Positions 49,501-61,489 of a DNA stretch of 64,000 nt are shown in pieces. The notes below the pieces were generated by a model. It was not told where the DNA came from and ran no database searches. It worked only from the letters and a program-made list of their open reading frames with translations. A program made the position numbers and the translations under genes. Position 1 is the stretch's first letter; every line of letters begins with the position of its first letter. The stretch comes from Drosophila miranda (taxonomy: Eukaryota; Arthropoda; Insecta; Diptera; Drosophilidae): assembly GCF_003369915.1 (NCBI RefSeq), contig NC_046675.1, forward strand, positions 24,738,001-24,802,000. Direction: 5' to 3'.

Positions 49501-51494
49501 TTGTTATTGCTATACGAAAATTAGCCATAAGCGTGGCTCTCCATCAGAACAACTGAAAGAATTCTCGGTTTGATTGGTTCCCCAGAATTAGCCAAACATT
49601 TCCCCAACGGCTTTAATCGGGGAAAACTGAAAAGAAATCAAGAATTGAACTAATACGGCTGTAATTATTTTGTTGGTAGTCGCCGACATAAAAAAGAACC
49701 GTTATAAAAAAGGAAATTGTTTTTTGCTAATTGGATTTTTCCAACAAAATCGTTAAATCGTATTTCATGTTAATTTGAAAATTCCCCAAAAACAACCCAT
49801 CCAACCAACCATCGAAACCCCTCCGTACAGCCAACAAACTGTCGATGGGAATAAAATAAACCAATTTCCCATCGTCGCATTGCCGAAGGCTTCCGGTGGA
49901 GACCGACCCCGATCCGTGGGTTTTAGGGTTGCGGATGGGGGACCTGACCACAGACGCGGATGTGTGCCGAAATTTGGCATGAAAATGAACGCGAAAACTT
50001 TTGCCCCTGGTTCCACAGGCCCACAGTGCGGGGCCCAAAGTTGTGTAAATGTGCGGGATTTGAGTCGGAAAAACATAAATTTCAATATAGCCAAAATGTC
50101 ACGCTTCCGCACCCGAAAAACCAGGCTGGCAAATTGAAATAGAAACAATTTGGAGCGGTTTTTCTGGGCTGCATTCGAGTATTTGCCGCCGCACGTTTTA
50201 ACCCAATTTTTCCGGCTCGCCTGGCTCCCGGACCGGGACCACGTGGCTTTTAATTGAGCTCCGAGCGTCAGTCACATCTAATTATAATTGCCCACGATGG
50301 GGACCACGAATACGACTGGGACTAGCACCAGGGCCAGGACCGAGAGGAGGACTAAACGAGGAGCCACAGCGAGTCTCTGCCTCTGTGGAGCAGGGAGCTC
50401 TGGCCAAAGCAATATTTCAATGTTATCTTGCCAGTCATCGTCACGTTCATGTTACCAGGTATTATCATCGGAAGCTTACCCTCCGTCTGCCGCCCTGCCC
50501 ACCCGACCACTCTGTACTCCCGCCCTGCCACAGTCATCTCTCATCTCACTTCATGCCTCCTCTGGAAGCGACATGAAGGCGCGAGGCGGTGGCAAGAAGC
50601 CCGTAGCCGGCTTTTGTAACTGAAATTAGGAGCTCTTCGTGTTGGGTTCATTTTTCCATGTCAGATTTTGACACTTGTGCCGCGGCAGTCAAGGCGCTAA
50701 GTATAGTGCGTTGCGAAACTATAAAAACGTAATGAAAACAAGATGGCATCTATTATAAGAACAGATAATAATAGAGAGTGATAACTGTCACATTTAATGA
50801 GAGAAAACTCTTTCCTTATCTTTTCAGTCTATGTACCATCATAGTCATAGTCCCCAAAACGATAGATGTTATTTCCTTGTCATCTTTGTTATTAAAGTGT
50901 AAAACTAAGCTTCGACAATGTTTCAACATGAAATACTAAATATCCCTTTAAAGTTCCTTCAGCTCAAACTTTCTATTGAATTAAATTGTCGATCCGCACT
51001 GTAGGTATTTCCATTTCGCTACATTCGCCCCCTTTGGCACCCACACAGACTCTGCCGTATTCCCTTTTTAAAGAAGTTGCTTGCTTATGAGGTAAAGTAA
51101 TGTGCACTTTTGGGGTTTTGTGGGTTGACAGCGAATGGGCTGCAGTTGAGCTTTCTTTCCCGATCCCGCCCCCGCTCCCTCTTCAACTCTCCCGCCCACG
51201 GCTGCATGGAAAAGGAAAAAGGAAAATTTATGAGCATTTTGCGGGTTCTGTGCATTTCCCCTCCCCCCGTTCATATTTGCTACAACTATTTCACTGTTTC
51301 CGTCCTTCCAGCGTAGGGAAATAAATTAAAAAATTCATGAGAGTAAATAGTCTTGTAGCCGCGTCATCTGTCCGGTTAAAGGGTAGAACAGTAGCTTATG
51401 TACATTCATTTCCACTGGCCTGTCAGGGAAGAAAGCAGACTGTGATCTCTAAGTCATATTATAGTATTTCCCTTAGTTATTCAAAATCTTCGTA
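46532..51494. other. Five-kb intergenic region upstream of SPFH copy B
   Basis: No gene is supported. There are simple repeats: GAGCCT at 47170-47190, ACGGAT near 48970-48990 and CAGAAA/CAGACA at 49019-49060. Frames around 49765-50150 and 50288-50623 are present on both strands with no family match and look like chance. The promoter of the SPFH copy at 51495 must lie in the right part. Confidence 0.45.
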
Positions 51495-52938
51495 ATGAGC
51501 AAAGTAGATCAGGAAACTCAATCGTCCTTCATAGATGAGCCTCCGCCACCGCCAAGGAAGGAACCGCCCAAGGACACTCCACCGCCCAAGGAAACACCAC
51601 CGCCAATTCCACAGTCGAACAAGCAGCCAGACGAAGCGCCGGACAAACCCCCTCAGGGGCCTCCCGATCCTGAAGCCATCCTAGGTCCAAGGGTTAGGCC
51701 ATCCAGATACATTACAACCAGTAAGGGAATCCCTCCAACCAATCTACGAGCTTCCATCCTTATCGTCTGAGATCTTTTCCAGCCGAGGATGACAAGAACT
51801 CGGGCTTCGAGCAGATAGCCGTCTGCCTGTCATTGTTGCTTGTGGTCATCACATTTCCCCTGTCGATCTTCTTGTGCCTGATTGTGGTAAGGGAGAACCA
51901 TCGGGTGCTAATCTTCCGACTGGGTCGCGTCAGGTGAGAATCTACAGATATTTGGGTTTCTTTCCATCCACATAGCCGCATACCCTGCTCTGTCTCAAGG
52001 AAGGGCGTCAGGGGCCCTGGCCTCGTGTGGACTCTGCCGTGCATCGACTCCTTTGTCAAGGTAGATCTACGCACCTTTTCGACCGAGGTGCCCTCTCAGG
52101 ACATCCTCACCAGGGACTCGGTGACGATTTCCGTGGACGCAGTGCTGTACTTCTGCATCAAAGATCCCATGGATGCCCTCATTCAGGTGGATGATGCCCG
52201 GGAGGCTACCGTGTTGATAGCCCAGACCACACTGCGGCACATAGTCGGTGCCAAGCCGCTCCATACCCTTCTCACCTCGAGAGACACCCTTTCCAAGGAG
52301 ATCCAAGTTGCCGTCGATGATATCACGGAACGATGGGGAGTGCGAGTGGAGAGAGTGGACGTGTAAGTCAACCCGATAATTCTCCCTGATCCTCGACTGA
52401 TCAGTGAAAACTGATTATCTTGTGCTATGGTTCCATAGGATGGACATCAGTCTACCACTTTCTATGCAGCGATCATTGGCCAGTGAGGCAGAGGCAATTA
52501 GGGAGGCGCGGGCCAAGATCATTTCAGCCGAGGGCGAGCTGAATGCCTCGCAGGCTCTGAAGGAGGCATCCGATGTGATGTCCCAGAACAAGATCACCCT
52601 GCAGGTGGGCCGTCGAAAGGAGCTTTATGCGAAGACACCTAACTCCTCCGCCTTTTTCTACGTTTTAGCTAAGGCATCTACAAATTCTCACCTCGATTGC
52701 CGCAGAGCGCCGTTGCTGTATCCTTTACCCCTTCCCCATGGAAATAATGACGCCCTTCATGGACGAGGGTGGTGGTGGTGGCGGACGAGCACGCGGGGGT
52801 ACTGGAGATCCCGGCGGCAAGAGGCGGGAGAGTATCCTGACCAATTTTTTCTTCGGAAGCAAACCCGAAACCGATTCGAATGTCAATTCACCAGCGGTGC
52901 CAAAGCCAGATGTCGCACCCAAAGAGGCGGAATTATGA
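51495..52938 (+). CDS. Stomatin/podocin-like SPFH (band 7) membrane protein, copy B; possible readthrough extension
   Basis: Paralogue of the gene at 40860-42788 in inverted orientation. Exons 51495-51720, 51783-51933, 52000-52362, 52439-52604 and 52669-52938 give 391 residues. A Pro/Glu/Lys-rich N-terminus (about 1-60, repeated PPKDTPPPKETPPP) leads to the hairpin (about 88-112) and the SPFH core, nearly identical to copy A. The last exon differs: LRHLQILTSIAAE, then a poly-Gly stretch, KRRESILTNFFFG and a Pro/Val/Lys tail ending at TGA (52936-52938). The frame stays open after that TGA, through a donor at 52966/52967 and an acceptor at 53123/53124, to a TAA at 53189-53191, adding 31 residues ending SYQQFLQNRR. 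The stop context is TGA-C, known to be leaky. The gene may thus make two products, or the stop may be a recent truncation. Confidence 0.87.
51650..52604 (+). repeat. Inverted duplicate tract B (paired with 41715-42670)
   Basis: Plus-strand member of the inverted pair, from late exon 1 (GPPDPE) through exon 4. Intron 3 is 76 bp here and 73 bp in the partner, with one small indel region. The near identity of introns, against quite different flanking exons, is the signature expected of gene conversion. Confidence 0.9.
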
Positions 52939-53191
52939 CCGAATCCGAAACATTCGAACGACACAGGTATGTTCTAAAGCTAGGGTATGGGCTGTTCTAC
53001 TCAACGGATGTTTATTTTGGCGATGCCAGGAGGCGCGGGGACATCACCGGCAGAAAGTGATTTGTTACGGACTATGATTCATCATCCAACAACCCCTAAC
53101 CGATATCCTTCTCTCCTTTCCAGAACCGTTGGCGAACCTGGCGTTTATGGACGTCCTAAGCTATCAGCAATTCCTGCAAAATCGTCGATAA
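52939..53191 (+). other. Open, spliced extension downstream of the SPFH copy B stop
   Basis: In the reading frame of copy B, codons after the TGA read PNPKHSNDT (52939-52965), then G|gtatgt (donor at 52966/52967) joins an acceptor ctctcctttccag ending at 53123. The next codons read EPLANLAFMDVLSYQQFL and end at TAA 53189-53191. The frame and a phase-1 junction agree across the intron, which is unlikely by chance for ordinary 3' UTR sequence. Translation would need readthrough, or the TGA may be a species- or strain-specific change. Confidence 0.5.
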
Positions 53192-53587
53192 TCAGGCCCT
53201 GGGCCTGGGCTGGCAGACAATGTCCCGGCAGCGGGACAATGACAGGGCCAAGCGTGAAATAAGCAACAGTCACGTCAGCTCCGGGAGCCACAGACTTGAT
53301 TGAAGGGCATTATACTTGTTCCTTGTTGTGCTCCCTGGGCCAAGGTCCCCATGGTCTCCATCACAAACACTGGAACGACATTGACACTGGTATTCGCTGG
53401 CCTCAAAGCATTTTTTACGATAAAAAATAGCTGCATATTTGGTCCTTTATATTCTTGCTGGAGAGGCAATTTATCTCTTTTAATAAATTGGAAGATTTCT
53501 GTCGATATTTCAATGACGGACAACGGTGGAAAACATTTTGTTAAATTGCTCCAACAACATAGATGGTGATAGAGGTGATACATGAAC

Positions 53588-53593
53588 AATAAA
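53588..53593 (+). terminator. Polyadenylation signal of SPFH copy B
   Basis: AATAAA about 400 nt past the distal TAA, the first canonical signal on this strand after the gene. Confidence 0.45.
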
Positions 53594-56500
53594 AAAGGAA
53601 AGCTAGTTAAACTTTAAACTGATTAGCAATTTTCTTCGTTCTCTTTTACACTTTGATTCATAAGATTATCTAAATGAATATCTGTTTATTCTGAATTGAT
53701 TCGTATTAATTGTTTGTGAACGAATGCTCGTTATTTTTTCCACTTCGGGGTCCCTGACGCTTAAGGATCTTCAAAAAATAAAAGAGAATGTTCTCCATTC
53801 CCTCAATTAATTCTAATTTGTTCAGGGAAACTCCTGTTAATTTCTTCATCCCCTGTCTGGGTCACCAATTGTCAAGGGTCCACAATTAATTTGCAATTAC
53901 CGCCCCACATCTCAAAGGAGTCAAAAGTCCTTGGTTGGCTTAGCATTATAAATTTGCGAAACTCTGCACATTTATTATTTCATTTGCACATTCGAGAGAG
54001 GCAAAAAGTTGCCACAAAGTGTGCTGGGGCGTGGCAGGGCGTTAATGCACTTGCCTCTCTCTCTCTATATATCCATGTTACGTGTGGACGAGTACGTGTG
54101 AGTGTGGAGGAGCCTCGTAAATTAGCAACGAAAGTTTTTGAGCTAATGTGCAAGAAATTGCAAAGAAATCAAAGAAAGTGTAAGCCGGCCACCAACAAAC
54201 GAGGCGATGACGTTTTCAAGGCTTAAGAGAGTTTCTATAAAATTATACATCTATCTATCTATCTGAAATCTATATTTAAAATTAAAAAAATTATAGAAAA
54301 GATTAAGTCGTGAAAGGTTATGGTATAACTTGAATTAAATTCGGAGCTTGCACTTCTTTCCTTTGATTCTGTGACTTTTGTGGGGTGCACTATGCACTGG
54401 GAGTACGTTACCGCTTTGCGGGCGTTGCTATGTCACTGTTTTCACCGTGGGCAAACGAGGGTGAGTAGGCGCGAGCGTGCGTAAGTTTGGCTGCGTGCTC
54501 ATTGCTCGGTGCGTGTTTGAGCACGCACAGGTAGGGCACACCATGCCCTACACCTTTACGAGCTGCGCTGGGTACGTGTTTATCCAGCTGCCTCGCCAGC
54601 CATATACGTTGTTGGTAGTTGGCGGAATAGGTGGAGGCAAGGCATATTAAACTTAAGGTAGGGATGATCCGATTTCGAACAGAGACCTCTTTAAGAGTGC
54701 CTCGCCAATTATTTAATATACTTTGCGTGTGAGTGTGGATGTCGGTGTGGGAGTGGGGTGTCCGTGTGCGTTTGTGTGGATGACGGTTTGAGCTTTGAAT
54801 CGGCAGCTGCTGTTTGTGCGCTCCCTCTCCTTCCGCAGCATTCGCTCTCTTCCACTCTTCTCCAGCATCTGCTCTTAGCAGGCAGCAATGCAAATTCAAA
54901 TTTGATTTATGCAAATGGCACATGCAACAGCAGAACGGCAGTGGAACGGCAGCAGCAGAGAAACATCAGTAGCAGCAGAAGTGAGCAGCAACAGCAGAGG
55001 AACATCAGGAGCAGAGGCAGTAGCAAGAGCAGTAGCGCAGCACCAGGAGTATCAGTGGAGTTTTAGAAGGAGGAACAGCAGTCGTGGGTGAGGAGCACAA
55101 GTGAGCTGCAAGTGGCGCAGAGCTCCTGGAAGCCAATGTTTGCACTTGCCATTCTCACCAAGTGGCCAGCAGCCAAATAAGCAATCTTTCATATGTGTGG
55201 GTGGGTGCACCCTGACTCCAAGCCCAACAGCAAACCCCAGTCAAAACCTTACACGAATCCCCTACGACCTTATCCCAACCTGGAGCTCATATCCAGACCA
55301 CCCTTTGGGAGATTCTTTAATTCACATTTAAACAAAACGGAAAATGCTTGGGCTTGCAGTGCCATTGCATTTGGTTTACTACATACCCTTTAAGAGGGTA
55401 CTACGCTTATTGTAATGTAGAGAAGAATGTGAGCATCAATAGTGGAGAACAGACTTTCTGGGAAACGTATTTTGCACAGAAAGCTATTGAGTAAAAAACT
55501 TGTATTTATTTTAAAGATAATGCTTTCACATGTTACCGATTTTAAAATTGTTTAGTTCATATAATCGATCTTCAAGTGTGTTTAAAGCTTCCACTACAAA
55601 CTTTCGACAAAACCTACCATTCCTTTCTTGTATATCTTTTCTCTTTGGAATTTTGAATTGCACTTGACATTTGGTCATTTCAGTTGTCCATCTACCCCTA
55701 TGCCTCTCCCCTACTCCCTCTCGCCTGTACGCATCTCGGTCGGCCCTGCAATCATCCGGACTCTCTCCGGTTGACATATGTGACACTGTGACCGTAAATG
55801 TTCTGCCATCTGTTAACCCATAGAGAGGGAGATAGAGAAAAAAGAGAGGGCTACAGCTGTCACTCAGCTCGGCTCCGCTTTGCTTTAAGGATTTACAGTT
55901 TTTTTTTTCTTTTTTAGCTTATTCCTCTGTGACCTCTGTGGAGGGATTTTACTTTGGGGGATTTTATTGACTCTCGTTTCGGGGCGCTTTTCTCGTTTTC
56001 ATGTTTGTCATTGTCAATCTCATTTATCGACATCCGTTTAATGTCCAGCAATTTGAATGGAACAGACCTGTGTGGCATTGGCTGCTTAACTTCTCTCCAT
56101 TCTCTCAATCGCTTTCAAGGTTGGAACAGATTTTTTCGAGTACTACGGGTTATCGGTTTTCGGGTTATCCTACATCCGGCTCGGTTTAGTTTGCGGAATG
56201 ATTGATGCTGGATTTGAGTAATGTTTGCAGAGGAATTTCGTTTGATAGTGAATAGAAGGGAATGCTCTCACAGGCAAGCACTGATGGAAGATAGTAACGG
56301 GACATTCCGTCACACTTAAAGCGGACACTTAAGGAAACCTCTTACGCCACTTTCAAAACCCCTATTTTCGTGGAATCTTCTGGCTGACTCCTGGAAAAAA
56401 ACCAGGAGTTGCACACTTAGAAGCAAACAACCTATGTAAGAGAATTTTCTTAGATTCTTTGCCCGTCAATAACCCCCTGCCAAAGGTATTATTGCCTGTT

Positions 56501-58400
56501 AAACAATACCACTAGTTAATAGTTTAGTGTCCGCCCCGTCCGCATTCAATTGGCATTGGTTGGGGATTTTCTTGAGCCTACCACTCGAAGGGTTCAAGCA
56601 GCCAAGGAACAAAAACATTCCCAGCTAAACTAGCTGTAAGCTGCCTGGTAATTGGAGCTGCATTGTTTGGCACATGTCCATGGACCAGCCGCACCATACC
56701 TCCCATCGTTGAGCATTCCATGCCAGGGAGCAGGAGACAAGTGGGTGCAGAAGTGGAGCAACAATTGTGCAGGCAAACAATAGTCATGCCACAACCTGGC
56801 AAGCCAAACCGCAGGGAGAACTTTCAAGTATTTCGGGAGGGAGGAAGAGGGAGGAATGGCAACGGGAGGTGGTTCGGTATGGGATTGTAGAAATTAACAA
56901 GACATTTATGCGGGAACACACACAAAGGTGCGTCTCCAGCAATCGTATCGTATCCTCGTCTCTGACAAACAACTGTCTTTGGCATAAATTAGCTGGCAAA
57001 TTGAAGAAGTCCCATCTCTGTCTCTCCCTCTTTCTAACTTTGTGTCTGCCTTTAAGGAGGTAGAACACATGTCCTTTGGTTGTCAAACAGGGACACAAAA
57101 ATAACTTGCAAACACTCAAACTTCTTGAGGGAAACCAGAAACAGAGGGAGATCTATATACTGTACAGCGACACGGGAATGAAAAAGCCAAAATGCAAATT
57201 GTGTGCTGAAAAGTTGTCAGTCATAACTAACTCGACGATGGCTAAAATTTGTTTGCCAACAACACAACAACTCTTAAGGCAGCCGCTGTTGCTGCTACTT
57301 TCTCTGCTGCTTAATGAGAGGTGGTGCGGTGCGGCAGGAGGGTAAGGGGCTATAGTCCCATGTTATGTAATGCTGGCAACCCTGTAGAGTTGTTGAAACT
57401 TTGCCTGAAGTACATGGGCATACTGGCTTGGCTGGGCTGGGTCTGGCCTTCATGCAGAGTCACGCCAAATTGTCAACAGCTACAAAAACTCTCAGGGCAA
57501 GAGACAGAAGCTGCAAAAATTCTCCGAGGCAGTAAAAGGAGCTACAAAAATTCTCCAGAGCAGAAGAGATTTTCCATGGGAATCAAGAGGTTGAGGATGT
57601 TGGAAAACTCTCGAGCAAACTTCAATTTCATTAACTAAGTGGTCCACACCAATTAAGTTTTGTGCATTTTGGAATAATATAAATTAATTAGAATATGCTA
57701 ATGAGGCAGTGCTGTAAGGGCAGTCGACTTGAGTCAATTGACTTGAATAAATTAGCGGGGGACAAAGTGCAGGCTCAAAGGCTAGTCACTCGGCTTTAGC
57801 CATCCATTGACCTGCTCTTCTTTCGTATTGAGAAATGTCCCGAGTGCCTTTGCCCAAATATTTGCTGTTCAAGTCAGCGCTCGGTGCCTATTGGCATACA
57901 AATGTCTAGACAAAGTAAGAAACTAAAAGATTGTAGGGGAAATCGGGAATCGGAATGGTGGCAGGTTACTTAGGGAAAAACATGTAATTTGGGTGTCTTT
58001 TAAAGAGGGATATTTTGGAAAGGATTCGTAGAGTTTAAGAGCTCTGATATCCTCCATTTCAATCTCTATGGTACTATTAAACAAACGTTTCTTCTCTGCG
58101 TGTACTATCCCCATTTAGCCATTAACTTGTCACCATCTCAAAGCTCAAAACGTGTTGCATACCCCTGAGGAGTTTTGTGGCTCTAACGAGTCCCCCACCT
58201 CTTCAACGCTCCCTCTCTCTCAGCCACTCAGCCATCAGTTTCAATCGAATGCCTCACTAATGGCATCATTTCGTTGTGGCAAATACAACGATAAAGTCAT
58301 TGAAAGTCGAAAACGGCAATGACTATTGCATAAATTCCGAATGCGAATCGCAGAGACTGGGCCACGTTTCTCTCTCGTATTCTAATTCTCGTTGGGAAGC

Positions 58401-58428
58401 CAGACAGACAGACAGACAGACAGACAGA
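58401..58428. repeat. CAGA microsatellite, about 7 units
   Basis: Perfect tandem CAGA in non-coding DNA. Confidence 0.9.
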
Positions 58429-60013
58429 AAGCCAGATTCAGCCTGCTTCTCAGACCCAGTAGCCCAGTCCCAGACCCACTCCGGCATTGTCTGCGCATCT
58501 GTCTGGAACAGTGCACTCGCATTGGCATTGGAAAATGGTCTCTGGCATTGGCAAGCCGTCTGATGGAAAGGAAGGAAGGTGGCCAGGACATTCAGTCAGC
58601 CAGTGAGTCCAGGCCAGGCCGGGCCAGGCCAGGGCAGGCGTCAATAAGGCACACTCACATCGGGGCAGGGTTTCCATTCCAGTTTTATCGCATTAGACCA
58701 ATTTCGGGGCACAACCAGACGAATTCATTTTGTCAGCTTTGCTGAATTATCGTTCTGTGCAATTTTTTGTTTGTTGGATATTGATTTGTCTGGCAAACGA
58801 CAGACATTTATCAACGGACAAGAGAAATTTTCAACAGAGAGATGGCACAACTTCTGCTTTCCCGGGAAGTTCTCGATTGTCTGTGAAGGTGAGAAATTAG
58901 AGACAGATCCAATCGTTTGTCGAGCATAAATTAATTAATTAACGAGAAAATTCTCCAGCAGGACCAAGCCAGAACCAGAACTATTCAAAGAGCTCTCAAC
59001 TCGAGTCGTTCGCAATTCAAGCATTTACAAATTCGATTTATCAAACATTTAACGCTGCTGTTTGGTGGATCTATCATCGGCCTAGACCACTCACAGCTCC
59101 ATGGGCACTTCGGGGGCGCCCATTCAAAACAATTGTGTTTCGGTAATTATCACAATTAAATCGTTGTTTGCACTTGACTGATTTTGTTTGCCATTGTTTG
59201 CCGGAGCTTTCCACTTTTCAAAGAGCTATGGTGTGACCTTTCACCCCTGCCGCTGTGCTATGCTCAAATTAAGCATTCAAATGCAACAAATTGACCAGAA
59301 ATCACCTGCTGCAGGGCTCTCGAATGTGTCATCAAGTTCGAAATGACATTAGTTTCCATTATGGATATCCAGTGAATTTGTAATTATCGCTAATGGAGTA
59401 CAATCAATTTCTTATCGGCGCATTGTGGCAATATGCTCCGTACAATTAAGGCTGTCAATTTAATGGCAACATTGGACAGCAATAAAATTGTTATGGCAAA
59501 TACAAAATTACTCAAGGAACATCCTAAATGAGACTTCAAAATTATCTAAGCAGAAGCATCATTGCGTTGGAAATTTCTCGAGAAATCAATTTCGTGGAAA
59601 TGCGATAATTTTATGGAAAATTATGGTTATGAAATCTAGAAACTTTTAAGTTGCCAGACAATAATTGTTGGGCGTTTCCGGTGGAGTTCCGGTTGAACTT
59701 AGACTGCCCTAAAAAGTATGGAAGAAAAATATTTAAATATTTATATTTCTGCATAATTATTGGTATAGAAAAGATATTGAATAAACTTGAGTTCATGTAA
59801 ACAGTGTTTTCAGCTTGGAAAAATAATTGGTAATTATGGAATTTCACCAACATTCCCTATGTTTCATTTTCCATGAATTGTTCAATGGACTGTAAAGTAG
59901 TCAAGACTAATCAGATTCAATGCGCAATTAAAATTCTATATTCTGAAAACTAAAAACAGTTTACGTATATTTTAATTACATCTAAAGATAGCAAATTATT
60001 TAGTTCACCAAAG

Positions 60014-60019
60014 TTTATT
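60014..60019 (-). terminator. Candidate polyadenylation signal of the E2 gene
   Basis: AATAAA on the minus strand, about 330 nt after the E2 stop. Confidence 0.35.
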
Positions 60020-60351
60020 TGTTCAATTTTCCACCATAGCTTTTGCACGCCCCAAAGTGCAGAAACGAAAACAGAAACATTGTTTTGATCGACCAGCTTA
60101 TAGAGAAATTATAAGCTCCCTAGTTTCGTTTATAAAGTCAAATATTATTGTTGCACTTTAAGACTTCATGAATTGAAGAACAAGCAACAAAATTGCGACC
60201 CCCAACAGCTGGTTGTAAATATATGTACTTAATTCCTATTAAATTCAAACCAAATTGTCTTTAGAGATCTGCATCCGTATAGCACATTCTAGTTAAACTT
60301 TATACAAACTGTGTTCCATACAAAGAACGAACAAACGATCGGCCAAAATCA

Positions 60352-60930
60352 CTAATCTTTATCAACATCATCGTCTGAGAGCAGTTCGGATAGACTCAGA
60401 TCCGACGAGCGCTGCTCGAGAAGCTGCTTGCCCGTCTCCGACCGGCGGCCCGTTGGAGTGGGCCGGGCGTACATATTCACGCAGGCGATCACGTTCTCGC
60501 GGAACAACGCCTCCGAGTGCTTCATTATCTGGGCGGCATGGTGGTTGAGAGGATCGTTCGGGTTGGGGTTGCGCAGCAGTTGGGGCAAAAAGGTCTCGAT
60601 GATGTTCAGCAGATCGTAGCTGGGCGACCAGGCCTGCCTGAACACATTCATGCAGACCAGGCCCGTGTTAAACTCGATGTTCGGATGCAGTATCTTGGTG
60701 ATGAAGCGGACCTTTGGCGGATTCAGCGGATAGTCCTTCGGCATGCTTATGTTCACCGTCCACATTCCACCCTCGTAGGCAGTCCCCAGCGGCCCCTCGA
60801 AGAGCACATCCAAACTGGACATGTTGTCGTCCACAGTGGCGCGATGGTCCGAGGCCAGGAGCCGGGTTACGTCCCGTTGCAGGCGTCGCCCAGCCATGGG
60901 CGATGTGGTGTTCACGACTGCATTGGCCAT
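60352..60930 (-). CDS. E2 ubiquitin-conjugating enzyme, UBE2H-like, intronless
   Basis: Accepts ubiquitin from E1 on a cysteine and passes it to substrates with an E3. The single-exon frame encodes 192 residues. A UBC fold spans about 10-155: FEGPLGTAYEGGMWTVNI, YPLNPPKVRFITKILHPNI, active-site Cys at about 93 in GLVCMNV after the HPN motif at 82-84, then FLPQLLRNPNPNDPLN. The latter and the acidic Ser/Asp tail (SLSELLSDDDVDKD) are typical of UBE2H, but sequence identity elsewhere is moderate. The catalytic residues are intact, so it looks functional. Lack of introns and divergence from UBE2H suggest an old retrocopy, often testis-biased in flies (inference). No neighbour is within 7 kb on the left. 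Confidence 0.88.
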   Translation of the reverse strand: MANAVVNTTSPMAGRRLQRDVTRLLASDHRATVDDNMSSLDVLFEGPLGTAYEGGMWTVNISMPKDYPLNPPKVRFITKILHPNIEFNTGLVCMNVFRQAWSPSYDLLNIIETFLPQLLRNPNPNDPLNHHAAQIMKHSEALFRENVIACVNMYARPTPTGRRSETGKQLLEQRSSDLSLSELLSDDDVDKD

Positions 60931-61489
60931 CTGGTCCCTGTTTCTCTACGCAGTTCTACGTATCGGATCTACTGGAATTCCGAGTGCACCCGTCTGCTAC
61001 ACAGACGTACCTACAAATGTGTTCTGCGGGCAGTTAAGTAAGCCATTTGTATTATTTATTACTTAGTTATTGCATTAGGTATACGTATACTTACATGATA
61101 AAATTAAACCAGAATTTTGCTTTATTTACATTGAAATGTTCTTGAAATATAGAACTATTGCCTACTCAAGCCCTGGATCAATTTATGATTTTGGAAAAGG
61201 TATCGGGAGATTGGCGATGGAGGTAAGTTCTCTGAAAGTTATCTAGTTTTTAAAGAACTCTTTAGGGAGCCATCAGCGAAGAGGGTCAATTCAGATTTAC
61301 ACACATTTTGAAAGCCAACAAACGAAAGAGGATAAACGGAGTGTAAGAATCGACATTAGAACATAACTAGCGGTCGTGGTTCCTTTCTCTGTCTGTCTAT
61401 ATTTTACCCATCTCTCATGAAATTTTCCCATAAGACTATCTCTGTTATTGCAGTTAGTCAGTTATTAGTCTAACACCGATATTAGAAGA

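Larger units (their letters stand above)
53594..60351. other. Seven-kb intergenic region before the E2 gene
   Basis: No gene is supported. Simple repeats occur at 54056-54070 (CT), 54250-54262 (TATC), 54925-55075 (CAG-rich) and 58401-58428 (CAGA). Many overlapping short frames are found on both strands with no family match. Long AT-rich stretches lie around 59500-60000. Confidence 0.45.

Noticed and set aside
49765-50148. Overlapping 127-codon (minus) and 120-codon (plus) frames
   Set aside because: Mirror frames in the same DNA without homology or codon pattern; treated as chance.
51934-51975. Alternative acceptor (ccacatag) in intron 2 of SPFH copy B, also present in copy A, adding eight codons
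   Set aside because: The intron would be 42 nt, below the usual Drosophila minimum, and the insertion would break the conserved LGRVRKGVRGPG. The ctcaag acceptor (66-nt intron) restores the family consensus.
53124-53262. Alternative frame over the 53124 exon reading TVGEPGVYGRPKLS
   Set aside because: It requires a different upstream frame starting at an ATG inside the copy B stop region; the frame continuous with SPFH copy B gives the more protein-like sequence. Not fully excluded.
54925-55075. CAG-rich stretch resembling polyglutamine or Ser/Arg coding DNA
   Set aside because: No frame shows flanking protein sequence or start and splice context; simple repeat.
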